Part shown: positions 26,844-35,808 of the stretch, one piece after another
Numbering within the stretch: position 1 is the stretch's first letter
How the letters are laid out: every line of letters begins with the position of its first letter
Source of the DNA: Tsukamurella sp. 1534
Lineage (GTDB): Bacteria; Actinomycetota; Actinomycetes; Mycobacteriales; Mycobacteriaceae
Assembly (NCBI RefSeq): GCF_000312385.1
Contig: NZ_HE997626.1
Coordinates: forward strand, 2,392,405-2,456,404
Direction of reading: 5' to 3'
Length of the DNA stretch: 64,000 bases
Translations under genes and position numbers: made by a program
The notes under the pieces: generated by a model
What the model saw: only the letters and a program-made list of their open reading frames with translations
Told to the model about the DNA's origin: nothing
The model's database searches: none

Positions 26844-28403
26844 ATGGAGCTCACCGTCGCCGACGTGCTGGCCCTCCCCGTGGTGCGCACGGGGCGGCCG
26901 GAACCCCTGGTGACCGCCGGGCTCGACCGGCAGGTCCGGTGGGTCCACGTGGGCGACGTGGCCGAGGTCGCCGACCTCATCACGGGCGGCGAGCTCATCC
27001 TCACCACCGGGCGCGCGCTCGCGGAGGATCCGTACGGCTTCTGCGCCGGGCTGGCCGAGGCCGGCGCCGCGGGCGTCGTCGTCGAGCTCAGCCCCCGCCT
27101 GCCTGCGATGCCGCAACCCGCGATCGACGCCGCCCGGGCGGGCGGCATGCCCCTCGTGGCGTTGCACCGCAGCATCCGGTTCGTCGCGGTCACCGAGCAG
27201 GTGCACCGCGCGATCGTCGCGGGCCAGCTCGATGAGGTGGAGTTCGCGCGGCACAGCCACCAGGTGTTCACCGACCTCTCGATGCGCCGCGCCGATGCCG
27301 ACGAGATCGTCTCCGCCGCAGCGGAACTGCTCGGCACCCCGGTCGTCTTCGAGGACCGCGCACACCACGTGCTCGCCCTCGCCGAGCACGGGCGCAGCGC
27401 GTCGGAGCTCCTGTCCGGGTGGGCCCGGCGGTCCGCGACGGACGGCGTCGCGGCAGACGTGGGCGTCGACGGTGCGGTGTTCGCGCGCCTGGTCGCGCCG
27501 CTCGCCGAGCCCGGCACCCGGGTGGGCACGGTGCTCGAACGCGCCGCCCAGGCGCTCACGCTCCGCGAGATGGTCGAGCGCGACCGCGCGGCCCTCGAAC
27601 AGCAGGCGCAGCACGGCCTCCTCGACGACCTCCGCGCCGGACGGATCACCGACGAGGCCGGCGCGTCGGCGCGCGCCCGCACGCTGGGGCTGCAGGTGGC
27701 GCGGTTCTACGTGCCGGTCACCGTCGGCGTCGATCTCGAGAGCGGGCACGACGAGGTGAGCACCCGGCGCCGGAGGGTGCAGGTGCAGGACGCGTTCCGG
27801 CACGCCCTCGGGCTGGCCCGGCTCACCGCGATCGCCTCCCTCGCGGGGAGCGGGGTGCACGCGGTGATCGCCTGCACCGCACCCGATCCCGTGGCGGCGG
27901 TGGACAGGGCGGGCGAGCTGGTCATCGCCGAGGTGGGCCGGGTGCGCGGGGTGCGCGCCGTCACCGTCGGCGCGGGCCCGCACGCCGGCCGCATCGTGGA
28001 CGCCGTCGCCGGGCTCGCCGAGGCCGAGCACGTGGCCGCCGTGGTCGCGGCGATGCCCGGCGCGACTCCGCGGGTGCACCGCGCCGCCGACACCCGGCTG
28101 CGGGGGCTCGCCGCGATGCTGGTGGCCGACACGCGCACCCGCGCGTTCGCGCACGCCGAGCTGCGCCGCATCGTCGACGGACCGGACCCGGCGGGTGACC
28201 TCGCGCTGCTGCGGGCGTTCCTGGAGACCGCGGGCAACAAGACGGAACTCGCGCGGCGCCTTCATCTCTCGCGTCCCACCCTGTACGCACGGCTGAACGA
28301 CCTGCGCGAGCGGCTGGACGTCGACCTGGACGACGGGGAGTCGCGCGCGTCGCTGCACGCGGCCCTGTTGTTCCGGGACGCGGCGCAGGCCGCGGCGACC
28401 TGA
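26844..28403 (+). CDS. PucR family transcriptional regulator
   Basis: The 519-residue protein has an N-terminal PucR-type ligand domain (MELTVADVLALPVVRTGRPE, RWVHVGDVAEVADLITGGELILTTGRAL), a central GGDEF-like region, and a C-terminal PucR helix-turn-helix (LLRAFLETAGNKTELARRLHLSRPTLYARLNDLRERL). Members regulate purine, GABA or amino-acid catabolic operons. It is divergent from mmsA with an 82-nt gap, so it very likely controls the mmsA-aminotransferase operon and itself. The ATG at 26844 comes 7 nt after TACGCT, which could be a -10 giving a leaderless transcript. A small palindrome TTACG-CTT-CGTAA lies in the same place. Confidence 0.88.
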   Translation: MELTVADVLALPVVRTGRPEPLVTAGLDRQVRWVHVGDVAEVADLITGGELILTTGRALAEDPYGFCAGLAEAGAAGVVVELSPRLPAMPQPAIDAARAGGMPLVALHRSIRFVAVTEQVHRAIVAGQLDEVEFARHSHQVFTDLSMRRADADEIVSAAAELLGTPVVFEDRAHHVLALAEHGRSASELLSGWARRSATDGVAADVGVDGAVFARLVAPLAEPGTRVGTVLERAAQALTLREMVERDRAALEQQAQHGLLDDLRAGRITDEAGASARARTLGLQVARFYVPVTVGVDLESGHDEVSTRRRRVQVQDAFRHALGLARLTAIASLAGSGVHAVIACTAPDPVAAVDRAGELVIAEVGRVRGVRAVTVGAGPHAGRIVDAVAGLAEAEHVAAVVAAMPGATPRVHRAADTRLRGLAAMLVADTRTRAFAHAELRRIVDGPDPAGDLALLRAFLETAGNKTELARRLHLSRPTLYARLNDLRERLDVDLDDGESRASLHAALLFRDAAQAAAT

Positions 28404-28472
28404 CGGCGCGCAGGAGTAGATTGGCCCCCGGACGCCGAGGTCCGGCGCCCCTGGGTGACCGGAAGAGGGAAG

Positions 28473-29861
28473 ATGACAGCGCTGCGCGTGGCGATCGTCG
28501 GATCGGGACCGTCGGGCTTCTTCGCCGCCGGGAACCTGCTGGAACAGGACGACGTCGAGGTCCAGGTCGACGTGTTCGACCGCCTCCCCACGCCCTTCGG
28601 GCTGGTCCGCTACGGCGTCGCGCCGGACCACCCCGCCATCAAATCGGTCACCAAGATCTTCGACCGCACCGCGCAGCACGAGAACTTCCGCTACTTCGGC
28701 AACGTCGAGGTGGCCACCCACGTCACGGCCGCCGAGCTGGCCCAGTGGTACGACGCCGTCATCTACGCGATCGGCGCCTCGGGCGGCCGCCGCCTCGAGG
28801 TCGACGGGGCGTGGCTACCCGGCAACCACCCGTCGAGCGACTTCGTGGGCTGGTACAACGGCCACCCCGACCGGCGCGAGCTGGACGTGGACCTGGGCGT
28901 CGAGCGCGCCGTCGTGATCGGCAACGGCAACGTGGCCCTCGACGCGGCCCGGATCCTGGTCACCGACACCGACAAGCTGGCCGGCACGGACATGGCCGAC
29001 CACGCGCTCCGCGCCCTGCACGGGTCGGCCGTGCGCGAGGTGGTCGTGCTCGGCCGCCGCGGTGCCGAACAGGCCGCGTTCACCCCGGCCGAGGTCGCGG
29101 AGCTGGGCAAGCTGCCCGGCGTCGACGTGATCGTCGACCCCGCCGACGTGCCGGAGGAGGACAAGGAGCGCGACAAGGCCCGCCCGCCCGTCGAGCGCAA
29201 CAACATCAAGCAGCTGCGCAGGCTCGCCGCCGCCGAGCCCACGGGCGCGGACCGCCGCATCGTGCTGCGCTTCCTGCGGTCCGTCGTCGGTATCAACGGC
29301 GAGGGGAAGGGCGGCCCGGTCCGCTCGGTCTCGATCGCCCGCAACGAGCTGGTCGAGGGCGAGGACGGCACGGTCGAGGCGCAGCCCACCGGCCACGTCG
29401 ACGAGCACGACGCAGGCCTGGTCATCCACGCCGTCGGCTACCACGGGACCCCGATCCCGGGCATCCCGTTCGACACCGAGCGGGGCGTCTTCCGCAACGC
29501 CGACAGCAGGATCGTCGGCTACGACGGCGAGCCGCTCCCCGGGCACTACGTGGTCGGCTGGATCAAACGCGGACCGTCGGGCGTGATCCCGACGAACCGG
29601 GACTGCGCCCGGGACACCGTCTCGGTGCTGCTCGCCGACGCCGCCGAGGGCCGGATCCCGCGCAGCGCGTTCGACGGTGCGCAGGTCGAGAAGCTCATCG
29701 CGGAGCGGGTGGAGAACCTGGTCGAGTACGACGGCTGGATGGCGATCGACGCGCACGAGACGGCGCTCGCCGAGGAGCACGACCGGCCGCGGGTGAAGCT
29801 CACCAGCGTCGACGAGATGGTCGACGCCGCGCTGGGTGGCTCCGGCGAGACGCCCGCCTAG
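28473..29861 (+). CDS. fprA: NADPH-ferredoxin reductase FprA (adrenodoxin-reductase type)
   Basis: FprA passes electrons from NADPH to ferredoxins that serve P450s and other oxidoreductases. The 462-residue protein has the N-terminal FAD dinucleotide fold (VAIVGSGPSGFFAAGNLL), the conserved DRLPTPFGLVRYGVAPDHPAIK, the NADPH fold (AVVIGNGNVALDAARIL), and GYHGTPIPGIPFD with GWIKRGPSGVIPTNRDCA near the C-terminus, all diagnostic of the mitochondrial adrenodoxin-reductase family. The ATG at 28473 follows GGAAGAGGGAAG. The gene is not near desaturases or P450s here, so the partner is unknown; it could serve several ferredoxins. Confidence 0.93.
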   Translation: MTALRVAIVGSGPSGFFAAGNLLEQDDVEVQVDVFDRLPTPFGLVRYGVAPDHPAIKSVTKIFDRTAQHENFRYFGNVEVATHVTAAELAQWYDAVIYAIGASGGRRLEVDGAWLPGNHPSSDFVGWYNGHPDRRELDVDLGVERAVVIGNGNVALDAARILVTDTDKLAGTDMADHALRALHGSAVREVVVLGRRGAEQAAFTPAEVAELGKLPGVDVIVDPADVPEEDKERDKARPPVERNNIKQLRRLAAAEPTGADRRIVLRFLRSVVGINGEGKGGPVRSVSIARNELVEGEDGTVEAQPTGHVDEHDAGLVIHAVGYHGTPIPGIPFDTERGVFRNADSRIVGYDGEPLPGHYVVGWIKRGPSGVIPTNRDCARDTVSVLLADAAEGRIPRSAFDGAQVEKLIAERVENLVEYDGWMAIDAHETALAEEHDRPRVKLTSVDEMVDAALGGSGETPA

Positions 29862-29950
29862 AGCAGGACCGGCCGTCGCCGGGTAACGGTGCCCGGCCCC
29901 GAATCGACATCCTCATCGAGTGTGTTCGGCCACCGACCGATGAGGAGATG

Positions 29951-30400
29951 ATGACAGTGTTCCTTCGTCGCACGACCTCCGTGCTGGCAGCGACCGCGAT
30001 CGTGGGGCTGGGGGCGGGTGTCGCCGCGCCCGGCGCGACGGCGAACCCGACGCCGGTGTACTCGCAGATCTGCTCGAAGGCGAACATCGCGCTGAGCGCC
30101 GCCCAGGTCAGCTACGACCGCCGGAATCCGAGCGGCAAGGCCCACATCGCGCTGAAGGGCTGGGCACCGGGAATCGGTATCACCGCGCACGGCGTGGAGG
30201 GGACCCTGGACTGGCGGAACGTCAAGACGGGGAGGACGGGCCACCTCACCGGTCATGCCGAGAACGCCGCCGACATGTTCTGGCACGAGGTGCCCACCGG
30301 CTCCGGCGAGGTGGCGATGAACGCGAAGATCGTGGCGAGCTGGGGTGTGTTCGGACAGAAGCTCACCGCCACGTGCTCGGCCACCTACCCCGTGATCTGA
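29951..30400 (+). CDS. Small secreted protein, function unknown
   Basis: The 149-residue product has a Sec signal peptide: Arg-Arg near the start, hydrophobic SVLAATAIVGLGAGVAA, and a likely cleavage after ATA before NPTPVYSQIC. The mature part (about 118 residues) contains two Cys (one near its start, one near its end, ATCSATYPVI), which could form a disulfide, and alternating hydrophobic residues (HIALKGWAPGIGITAHGVEGTLDWRN) suggesting a beta-sandwich. I do not recognise the family. The start could be the ATG at 29948, 29951 or a GTG at 29957; GAGGAG lies just upstream. The GNAT gene follows within 8 nt. Confidence 0.75.
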   Translation: MTVFLRRTTSVLAATAIVGLGAGVAAPGATANPTPVYSQICSKANIALSAAQVSYDRRNPSGKAHIALKGWAPGIGITAHGVEGTLDWRNVKTGRTGHLTGHAENAADMFWHEVPTGSGEVAMNAKIVASWGVFGQKLTATCSATYPVI

Positions 30401-30407
30401 TGGGGGA

Positions 30408-30860
30408 GTGATCATCCCGGCCGACTTCGGCGACCCCGAGCTCGCGGCGTTCGTCGCCGCGCACCACGCGGACATGGCGCCCACGGCGCCGCCGGAGAGC
30501 CAGCACGCCCTCGGCCTCGAGGACCTGCGCGCGCCGCACGTGCGGCTGTGGACCCTGCGCGAGGGCGGCGCGCTCCTCGGCACCGTCGCCCTCGCGGGCC
30601 TCGCGCCGGGGCACGAGGAACTCAAGAGCCTGCGGTCCGCGCCGGCGGCGCGCGGGCGGGGCATCGGCCGGCGGCTCGTCGCGTTCGCGGTCGACGACGC
30701 CCGGTCCCGCGGGGTGCGGCGGATCTCCCTGGAGACCGGCAGCCAGGAGTTCTTCGCCCCGTCGCGGGCGCTCTACCGCTCCCTCGGCTTCGCGGAGTGC
30801 CCGCCCTTCGGCGACTACGCCGAGGACCCGAACAGCACCTTCTTCACGCTCGCGCTCTGA
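30408..30860 (+). CDS. GNAT family N-acetyltransferase
   Basis: A 150-residue GNAT protein. The acetyl-CoA pyrophosphate loop reads SAPAARGRGIGRRLVAFAVDDA (consensus R/Q-x-x-G-x-G/A), preceded by the beta-strand ELKSLR and followed by ISLETGSQEFFAPSRALYRSLGFAECPPFGDY, which includes the usual Tyr. PFGDYAEDPNSTFF resembles PhnO-like or putative acetyltransferases of small amines; the acceptor is unknown. The GTG at 30408 has GGGGGA directly upstream. It follows the secreted protein gene with 7 nt between and is convergent with the glycosyltransferase. Confidence 0.88.
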   Translation: MIIPADFGDPELAAFVAAHHADMAPTAPPESQHALGLEDLRAPHVRLWTLREGGALLGTVALAGLAPGHEELKSLRSAPAARGRGIGRRLVAFAVDDARSRGVRRISLETGSQEFFAPSRALYRSLGFAECPPFGDYAEDPNSTFFTLAL

Positions 30861-30879
30861 CCGGCCGGGCCCCGGCCGG
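30861..30879. terminator. GC-rich hairpin between convergent GNAT and glycosyltransferase genes
   Basis: CCGGCCGGG / CCCGGCCGG directly after the GNAT stop can fold into an 8-bp stem, only a few nucleotides from the end of the convergent glycosyltransferase gene. No T-run is seen; it probably acts on both strands. Confidence 0.45.
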
Positions 30880-30884
30880 GCTGG

Positions 30885-32066
30885 TCAGGCCAGGATCTCG
30901 GGCAGCAGCGCGGGGAACGCGGCGAGGTCGGGGAGCGCGCTGCTGCGCCGCGCGAACCGGCGCGCGTGCCGCCGGAATCCGGTGTCCCCGAGCACTTTCT
31001 CGGTGGCGGCGGCGATCTCGCCCGCGGTGGCGTCCGCCGGCGGCAGAGTGATCCCGGCGCCGAGCTGCTCGACCCGCTCCGCGTTCGGCGGGTGATCGCC
31101 GAAGAGCGGCAGCGCCACCATGGGGACGCCCGCCTGGAGCGATTCCCGGACGCTGTTGAAACCGCCGTGCGTGACGAACGCGTCGCACGTGGCCAGCACG
31201 GTCCGCTGGTCCACGAAGTCCGTGAGGATCACGGAGGGCGGCGGGGTGCGCACCTCGTGCGGCCCCGTCGCCACCACGGCGTACACGTCGAGCGCGCCGA
31301 GGGCGTCGACGATCCGGTCCAGGAGGTCCGTCGCGATCCCGGACGCCGGAGCGACCGAGCCCAGGCTCGCCAGGACGAGTGGCCGGTCCGCGGGCAGGTC
31401 GGCGATCGCCGGATCGAGCGGGGCGTGTCCGTGCGGCCCGGGCCGGAAGCAGTGCAGGTCCGGCGCCCGCCGCGCGGGCGGGTAGAAGTCGGCGGGGGCC
31501 TGCGCGAGCCGGGGCCCGCGGGGCAGCGCGTCCACCGGGGCGAGGTCGTGCGCCGCGCGCAGCGCGTTCACCACCTCCAGGACCTCCGGGGAATCCTCCT
31601 CGAACATCGGTGCCACGTCGAGCGTGAGCTGCGGGCAGCCGAGCAGCTCGGCCACGAGGTACCCGCCGAACTCGGTGTTGTCCCGCACGACGAGGTCCGG
31701 TACGGCGCCGTCGAGCCGGTCCAGGAGCGCGGAGGCCGCGCGGTGCCCGATCACCCCGACGAACGCGCGGGCGCTCGCCCGGGTGGACGGCGCGACGCCC
31801 GCGAAGGGGTACCGCTCGGCGGGCGGCTGGTAATCGGTCACCGAGAAGGCGTCGGCCCGGAGCGGTGGATCGGTGGCCACCTCGCCCATCGCGGGCACCC
31901 CGTCGAGCGCGAGCACCGTGAACCCCTGCTCGGCCACCATGTCGCGCGCCGCGGCCGGGACCGCGACGGTCACGTCGTGCCCCGCGGCGCGCAGCGCGGC
32001 CGCCGCGGGCAGGACGAAGGGAGCGAGGTGGGAGTAGCCCGCGATGCCCGTCACCAGAATCTTCAC
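30885..32066 (-). CDS. GT1 family glycosyltransferase (MGT-like, UDP-sugar dependent)
   Basis: The 393-residue enzyme has a GT-B fold. The N-terminal half begins MKILVTGIAGYSHLAPFVLPAAAALRAAGHDV, the acceptor domain; the C-terminal half has VLASLGSVAP and the donor-binding CDAFVTHGGFNSVRESLQAGVPMVALPLFGDHPPNAERV, the classic GT1 HGG-E-P...D-x-N motif. Family members glycosylate lipids, macrolides or other small molecules. No biosynthetic neighbours reveal the acceptor; the secreted protein and GNAT next door are convergent. The ATG at 32066 is a good start. Glycolipid synthesis or drug inactivation are both possible. Confidence 0.88.
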   Translation of the reverse strand: MKILVTGIAGYSHLAPFVLPAAAALRAAGHDVTVAVPAAARDMVAEQGFTVLALDGVPAMGEVATDPPLRADAFSVTDYQPPAERYPFAGVAPSTRASARAFVGVIGHRAASALLDRLDGAVPDLVVRDNTEFGGYLVAELLGCPQLTLDVAPMFEEDSPEVLEVVNALRAAHDLAPVDALPRGPRLAQAPADFYPPARRAPDLHCFRPGPHGHAPLDPAIADLPADRPLVLASLGSVAPASGIATDLLDRIVDALGALDVYAVVATGPHEVRTPPPSVILTDFVDQRTVLATCDAFVTHGGFNSVRESLQAGVPMVALPLFGDHPPNAERVEQLGAGITLPPADATAGEIAAATEKVLGDTGFRRHARRFARRSSALPDLAAFPALLPEILA

Positions 32067-32131
32067 CGGTCCAGGATACGGCGGGTCGTTCGACTAACGA
32101 ATTATTTGTGGTCCGCCTCACGCGGGCCGGA

Positions 32132-33163
32132 TCAGGCCCAGTCGGGGGTCGACGCGAGGTCCGCCAGGAGGCCGCGGACGGCCATCGCCCGACGGTGCGC
32201 CGTCCCCTCCAGGGCGTCCAGGGCGCACTCCGGATCCGCGGGCGGGCCGAGGTGGGTGCAGCCGCGCGGGCAGTCCTCGACGACGTCGGCGAGGTCGGGG
32301 AAGGCGTCGATCACGTCCTCGGTGGAGATGTGCGCGAGGCCGAAGCTGCGGATGCCGGGCGTGTCGATCACCCACCCGCCGTCGGGCAGCCAGAGCGCCA
32401 CGGACTGGGTGGACGTGTGCCGCCCCTTGCCGACCCCGGAGACCACCCCCGTCGCCCGGTTGGCGTCCGGGACCAGGCGGTTGACCAGCGTCGACTTGCC
32501 GACGCCGCTGTGCCCGATGAGGGCCGTGACGTGCCCCGTGAGCAGGTCCCGCGCCTCGTCGACGGGGTCACCGCGCCCGGCCAGCAGCACCTGCACGTCC
32601 AGGTCCGCGAAGGCGGCGGTGAACTCGTCCGGGTCGGCGAGATCACTCTTGGTCAGGCACAGCACGGGCGTGAGGCCGCCCGCGTAGGCGGCGATGAGCG
32701 CGCGTTCCACGAAGCCGGTGCGCGGCGGGGGATCGGCCAGCGCGGTCACGATGAGCAGCTGCTGGGCGTTCGCGACGACGATCCGCTCGTACGGGTCGGT
32801 GTCGTCGGCGGTGCGGCGCAGCACCGTGCGCCGGTCGTCGACGCGCACGATCCGCGCGAGGGTGTCCTTGCGGCCGGTGAGATCGCCGACCACGCCCACG
32901 GTGTCGCCGACCACGATCGGCGTGCGGCCCAGTTCGCGGGCCCGCATCGCCACCACGACGTTCTCGGGCTCCCCGTCGAGCGCGCAGCCCCACCGCCCGC
33001 GGTCCACCGAGACCACCATCGCCGTCGCGGCCTCGCTGTGGTCGGGCCGGTTCTTGGTGCGCGGACGGCTGCCCCTGCCCGGGCGCACCCGGACATCGGA
33101 CTCGTCGTACTCGCGGCGGCTCAGGAGCGTCCGCCCCCGTCGCCGGTGAGCAGGGCGTGCCAC
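32132..33163 (-). CDS. rsgA: Small-subunit biogenesis GTPase RsgA
   Basis: RsgA is a circularly permuted GTPase that helps mature the 30S subunit. The sequence shows an OB-fold part ([20 protein letters not shown]), then the permuted G motifs: [10 protein letters not shown] (G4), [16 protein letters not shown] (G1), GRHTSTQS (G2), [11 protein letters not shown] (G3), and a C-terminal zinc site ([24 protein letters not shown]). The start is uncertain. The conserved N-terminus begins at [15 protein letters not shown] near 33115, and the nearest usual start in frame is GTG at 33163, inside the end of aroA; a CTG at 33124 would fit the homologues better. It is coupled to aroA as in Rv3228-Rv3227. 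Confidence 0.92.
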   Translation of the reverse strand: MARPAHRRRGRTLLSRREYDESDVRVRPGRGSRPRTKNRPDHSEAATAMVVSVDRGRWGCALDGEPENVVVAMRARELGRTPIVVGDTVGVVGDLTGRKDTLARIVRVDDRRTVLRRTADDTDPYERIVVANAQQLLIVTALADPPPRTGFVERALIAAYAGGLTPVLCLTKSDLADPDEFTAAFADLDVQVLLAGRGDPVDEARDLLTGHVTALIGHSGVGKSTLVNRLVPDANRATGVVSGVGKGRHTSTQSVALWLPDGGWVIDTPGIRSFGLAHISTEDVIDAFPDLADVVEDCPRGCTHLGPPADPECALDALEGTAHRRAMAVRGLLADLASTPDWA

Positions 33164-34395
33164 ATGGCGGGGAAGTCCGGCATGGTCTTGGCCGTGGTGC
33201 CCACGTCCTCCACCTGCACGCCCGGCGTCACCAGCCCCAGGATGGCGCCCGCGGTGGCCATCCGGTGGTCGGCGTAGCTGTGCCACACGCCGCCGTGCAG
33301 GGGCGCGGGCTCGATGCGCAGGCCGTCCTCGGTCTCCGCGCAGCGGCCGCCGAGCGCCGTGATCTCCGCGGTGAGGGCCGCGAGCCGGTCGGTCTCGTGG
33401 CCGCGCAGGTGGGCGATGCCCCGCAGCCGCGACGGGCCGTCGGCGAGCGCGGCGAGCGCAGCGACCGTCGGCGTGAGCTCGCCGATGTCGCGCAGGTCCC
33501 ACTCCACGCCGCGCAAGCCGCCGGTGCCGCGCGCGGTGAGCGCACCGTCGGCGACGGTGACCTCGGCCCCCATCGCGGCGAGGATGTCGGCGAACTGCAC
33601 GCCGGGCTGGGTCGACGCGGGGTTCCAGTGCGGCACGGTCACGGCGCCGCCGGTGGCCGCGGCCGCGGCGAGGAACACGGTGGCGTTGGACAGGTCCGGC
33701 TCCACGGTCCAGTCGTGCGCCCGCAGCCCGCCCGGCGCGACGCGCCAGGTGTTCGGTTCCGAGGTGTCCACCTCGGCGCCGGCGGCGCGCAGCATGGCGA
33801 CGGTCATCTCGATGTGCGGCATGGACGGCACGGGCTTTCCGTCGTGGTGCACGGTGACGCCCTCGGCGAAGCCCGGGCCGCTCAGCAGGAGTCCGGAGAC
33901 GAACTGCGAGCTCGCCGAGGCGTCGATGGTCACGGCGCCGCCGCGGATCGGGCCGTCGCCGTGCACGGTGAACGGCAGCCCGTCGCCGTCGATCCGCGCG
34001 CCGAGGCCGCGCAGGGCGTCGAGCACGATGCCCAGCGGGCGGGTCCGGGCCTGGGGGTCCCCGTCGAACGCGACTGTGCCGCCCGCCCCCGCGGCGAGGG
34101 GCGGGAGGAACCGCATGACGGTGCCGGCCAGCCCGCAGTCGACCTCGCCGCCGTGCAGGTCCCCGCCGGTGACGGAAACCGTGGTATCGGTTTCGAACCT
34201 CACCCCGGCGCCCAGGGCGGTGAGGCCCCGGGCCATGAGGTCGGTGTCCCGGCTGCGCAGCGTGTTGGTCAGTGTGGAGGCCGACGGTGCCTGTGCCGCA
34301 AGGATGTACGCGCGATTGGTGATCGATTTCGAGCCGGGCAGCACAACGGTGCCCGACACCGGGCCCTCGGCGACCGGCGCATCCCAAAGCTCCAC
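33121..34395 (-). CDS. aroA: 3-phosphoshikimate 1-carboxyvinyltransferase (EPSP synthase)
   Basis: AroA joins phosphoenolpyruvate to shikimate-3-phosphate in the shikimate pathway to aromatic amino acids. The 424-residue protein carries [16 protein letters not shown] near the N-terminus, the PEP site [25 protein letters not shown], and near the C-terminus [15 protein letters not shown] and [16 protein letters not shown]. Residues of the glyphosate-binding loop are of the ordinary class I pattern. The GTG at 34395 (MELWDAP) is preferred over the ATG at 34413, since GGAGG lies 8 nt upstream. It overlaps rsgA. The gene order aroA-rsgA is conserved in mycobacteria. Confidence 0.95.
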   Translation of the reverse strand: MELWDAPVAEGPVSGTVVLPGSKSITNRAYILAAQAPSASTLTNTLRSRDTDLMARGLTALGAGVRFETDTTVSVTGGDLHGGEVDCGLAGTVMRFLPPLAAGAGGTVAFDGDPQARTRPLGIVLDALRGLGARIDGDGLPFTVHGDGPIRGGAVTIDASASSQFVSGLLLSGPGFAEGVTVHHDGKPVPSMPHIEMTVAMLRAAGAEVDTSEPNTWRVAPGGLRAHDWTVEPDLSNATVFLAAAAATGGAVTVPHWNPASTQPGVQFADILAAMGAEVTVADGALTARGTGGLRGVEWDLRDIGELTPTVAALAALADGPSRLRGIAHLRGHETDRLAALTAEITALGGRCAETEDGLRIEPAPLHGGVWHSYADHRMATAGAILGLVTPGVQVEDVGTTAKTMPDFPAMWHALLTGDGGGRS

Positions 34396-34478
34396 GCGCC
34401 CATCCTCCCACATGAGGGTCCCCTCACCGCGTGATACCTTGCTGTGCAAGAAGCTCGAGGAACACCGGGAGACTCTCG

Positions 34479-35318
34479 ATGAAGCGCACTTCTCTGTCCG
34501 TGGGCGTTGCCGCCACCGCCGCCGCTCTGGCGACCGCCGCCGGGGTGCTCGCACCCGTCGCGTCGGCCGACCCCAAGCCCGCCGAGCCGCCCAAGAACCG
34601 GGCCGGCGAGCTGGTCATCGGTTCGGGCAATCTGCCGGACGGGATGAACTTCGGCGGCGCGATGCTGTCCGGCGCGGCCGCCGGCTGGAACGGCGCCTGG
34701 GCGTCGCTCAACGGCACCAAGGTCGACCCGGCGCAGTGCAAGGCCCTGTACGCGGGCTTCCCGATCCCCAAGGGCACCGACACCGCGCAGACCAACGGTT
34801 CGGCCCGCGGCGTGAACTGGTCGATGGTCGTCTCCAAGTTCGCGGTGGACCTCGCCCCGCAGCGCGCCGCGCTGGACAAGTGCAAGACCTTCAAGGCGTT
34901 CCGTGACGGCGGCACCTCCGAGGTCACCGTGCGCCCGATCGCGGTCGCCGGCGCCCCCGACGGCCTGGGCGTCGAGTTCACCACCAAGACCAAGCGCGGC
35001 AACCAGGTGCAGTACCTGCAGTCGCGGCAGTACACCGCCGTGGTCAACGGCGTCACGGTGTCGCTGCGCGGCGGCCGCGAGTCCCGCGAGCCCGCGCCCT
35101 TCGTCGGCGCGGACGATCAGCTCGCGGTGGACCTGCTGACCACGCAGATCGCCATCGTCAAGAAGCCGCCGGAGCCGCGGCAGCAGGCGCCCGCGCCGAA
35201 GCCGTCGGCCAAGCCCGGCGCCCCGGCGCCGTCCGCCAAGCCGGGCCAGCCCGCACCGTCGGCCAATCCGGCCGCGAAGCCGGCACCGTCGAGCCCGGCG
35301 CCCGCGCCCGCGCGCTGA
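34479..35318 (+). CDS. Secreted Pro/Ala-rich protein, function unknown
   Basis: The 279-residue product has a Sec signal peptide ([30 protein letters not shown], cleaved before DPKPAEPP). A globular domain of about 170 residues follows with two Cys ([12 protein letters not shown] and DKCKTFKAF) that may pair. The last 50 residues are a flexible tail of AP-PSAKPG-type repeats, likely cell-wall spanning. I do not recognise the domain with certainty; related secreted proteins are common in Mycobacteriales. The ATG at 34479 has GGAGACTC upstream. It ends two nucleotides before the SoxR operator. Confidence 0.75.
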   Translation: MKRTSLSVGVAATAAALATAAGVLAPVASADPKPAEPPKNRAGELVIGSGNLPDGMNFGGAMLSGAAAGWNGAWASLNGTKVDPAQCKALYAGFPIPKGTDTAQTNGSARGVNWSMVVSKFAVDLAPQRAALDKCKTFKAFRDGGTSEVTVRPIAVAGAPDGLGVEFTTKTKRGNQVQYLQSRQYTAVVNGVTVSLRGGRESREPAPFVGADDQLAVDLLTTQIAIVKKPPEPRQQAPAPKPSAKPGAPAPSAKPGQPAPSANPAAKPAPSSPAPAPAR

Positions 35319-35319
35319 A

Positions 35320-35345
35320 CCCTGAACCTTTCTTCAGGGTAGGCT
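35320..35345 (+). promoter_or_regulatory. SoxR operator (SoxR box) and -10 of soxR
   Basis: A 20-bp palindrome CCCTGAACCTTTCTTCAGGG (35320-35339) has the size and form of SoxR boxes (E. coli consensus CCTCAAGTTAACTTGAGG). A -10 TAGGCT follows directly (35340-35345), 7 nt before the GTG of soxR. The gene is therefore probably autoregulated and leaderless. Confidence 0.65.
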
Positions 35346-35352
35346 CGACGGG

Positions 35353-35808
35353 GTGGAGACCACCCGGGAGTTCAGCGTCGGTCAGCTCGCGGCCCGCAGC
35401 GGCGTCGCCGTGTCCGCCTTGCACTTCTACGAGCGCGAGGGGCTGATCAGCTCCCGCCGCACGGCGGGCAACCAGCGCCGCTTCCCGCGCGACATGCTGC
35501 GCCGGGTGGCGTTCATCCGGATCAGCCACCGCGTGGGGATCCCGCTCGCCACCATCCGCGAGGCGCTGGCGACGCTGCCCGACGGCCGCACGCCCACCAA
35601 GAAGGACTGGGAGCGGCTCTCGAAGTTCTGGCACGACGACCTGTCGCACCGGATCGACGAGCTCACCCGCTTGCGTGACAACCTCACCGACTGCATCGGC
35701 TGCGGCTGCCTGTCCATGGCCTCGTGCACCCTCGCCAACCCGCACGACGCGCTGGCCACCACCGGCGCGGGCCCGCGGCGCGTGTTCGACAGCTTCGAGG
35801 AGGCCTAG
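35353..35808 (+). CDS. soxR: Redox-sensing transcriptional regulator SoxR (MerR family)
   Basis: SoxR senses redox-cycling compounds through a 2Fe-2S cluster and activates target promoters by DNA distortion. The 151-residue protein has a MerR helix-turn-helix (FSVGQLAARSGVAVSALHFYEREGLI), a dimerisation helix, and the cluster loop CIGCGCLSMASC with C114, C117, C119 and C125 in the exact C-x2-C-x-C-x5-C pattern. The GTG at 35353 follows a SoxR box. The only gene downstream is the SRAP protein starting 1 nt after its stop, so the two form an operon; it is unusual that no oxidoreductase or pump target follows. Confidence 0.94.
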   Translation: METTREFSVGQLAARSGVAVSALHFYEREGLISSRRTAGNQRRFPRDMLRRVAFIRISHRVGIPLATIREALATLPDGRTPTKKDWERLSKFWHDDLSHRIDELTRLRDNLTDCIGCGCLSMASCTLANPHDALATTGAGPRRVFDSFEEA

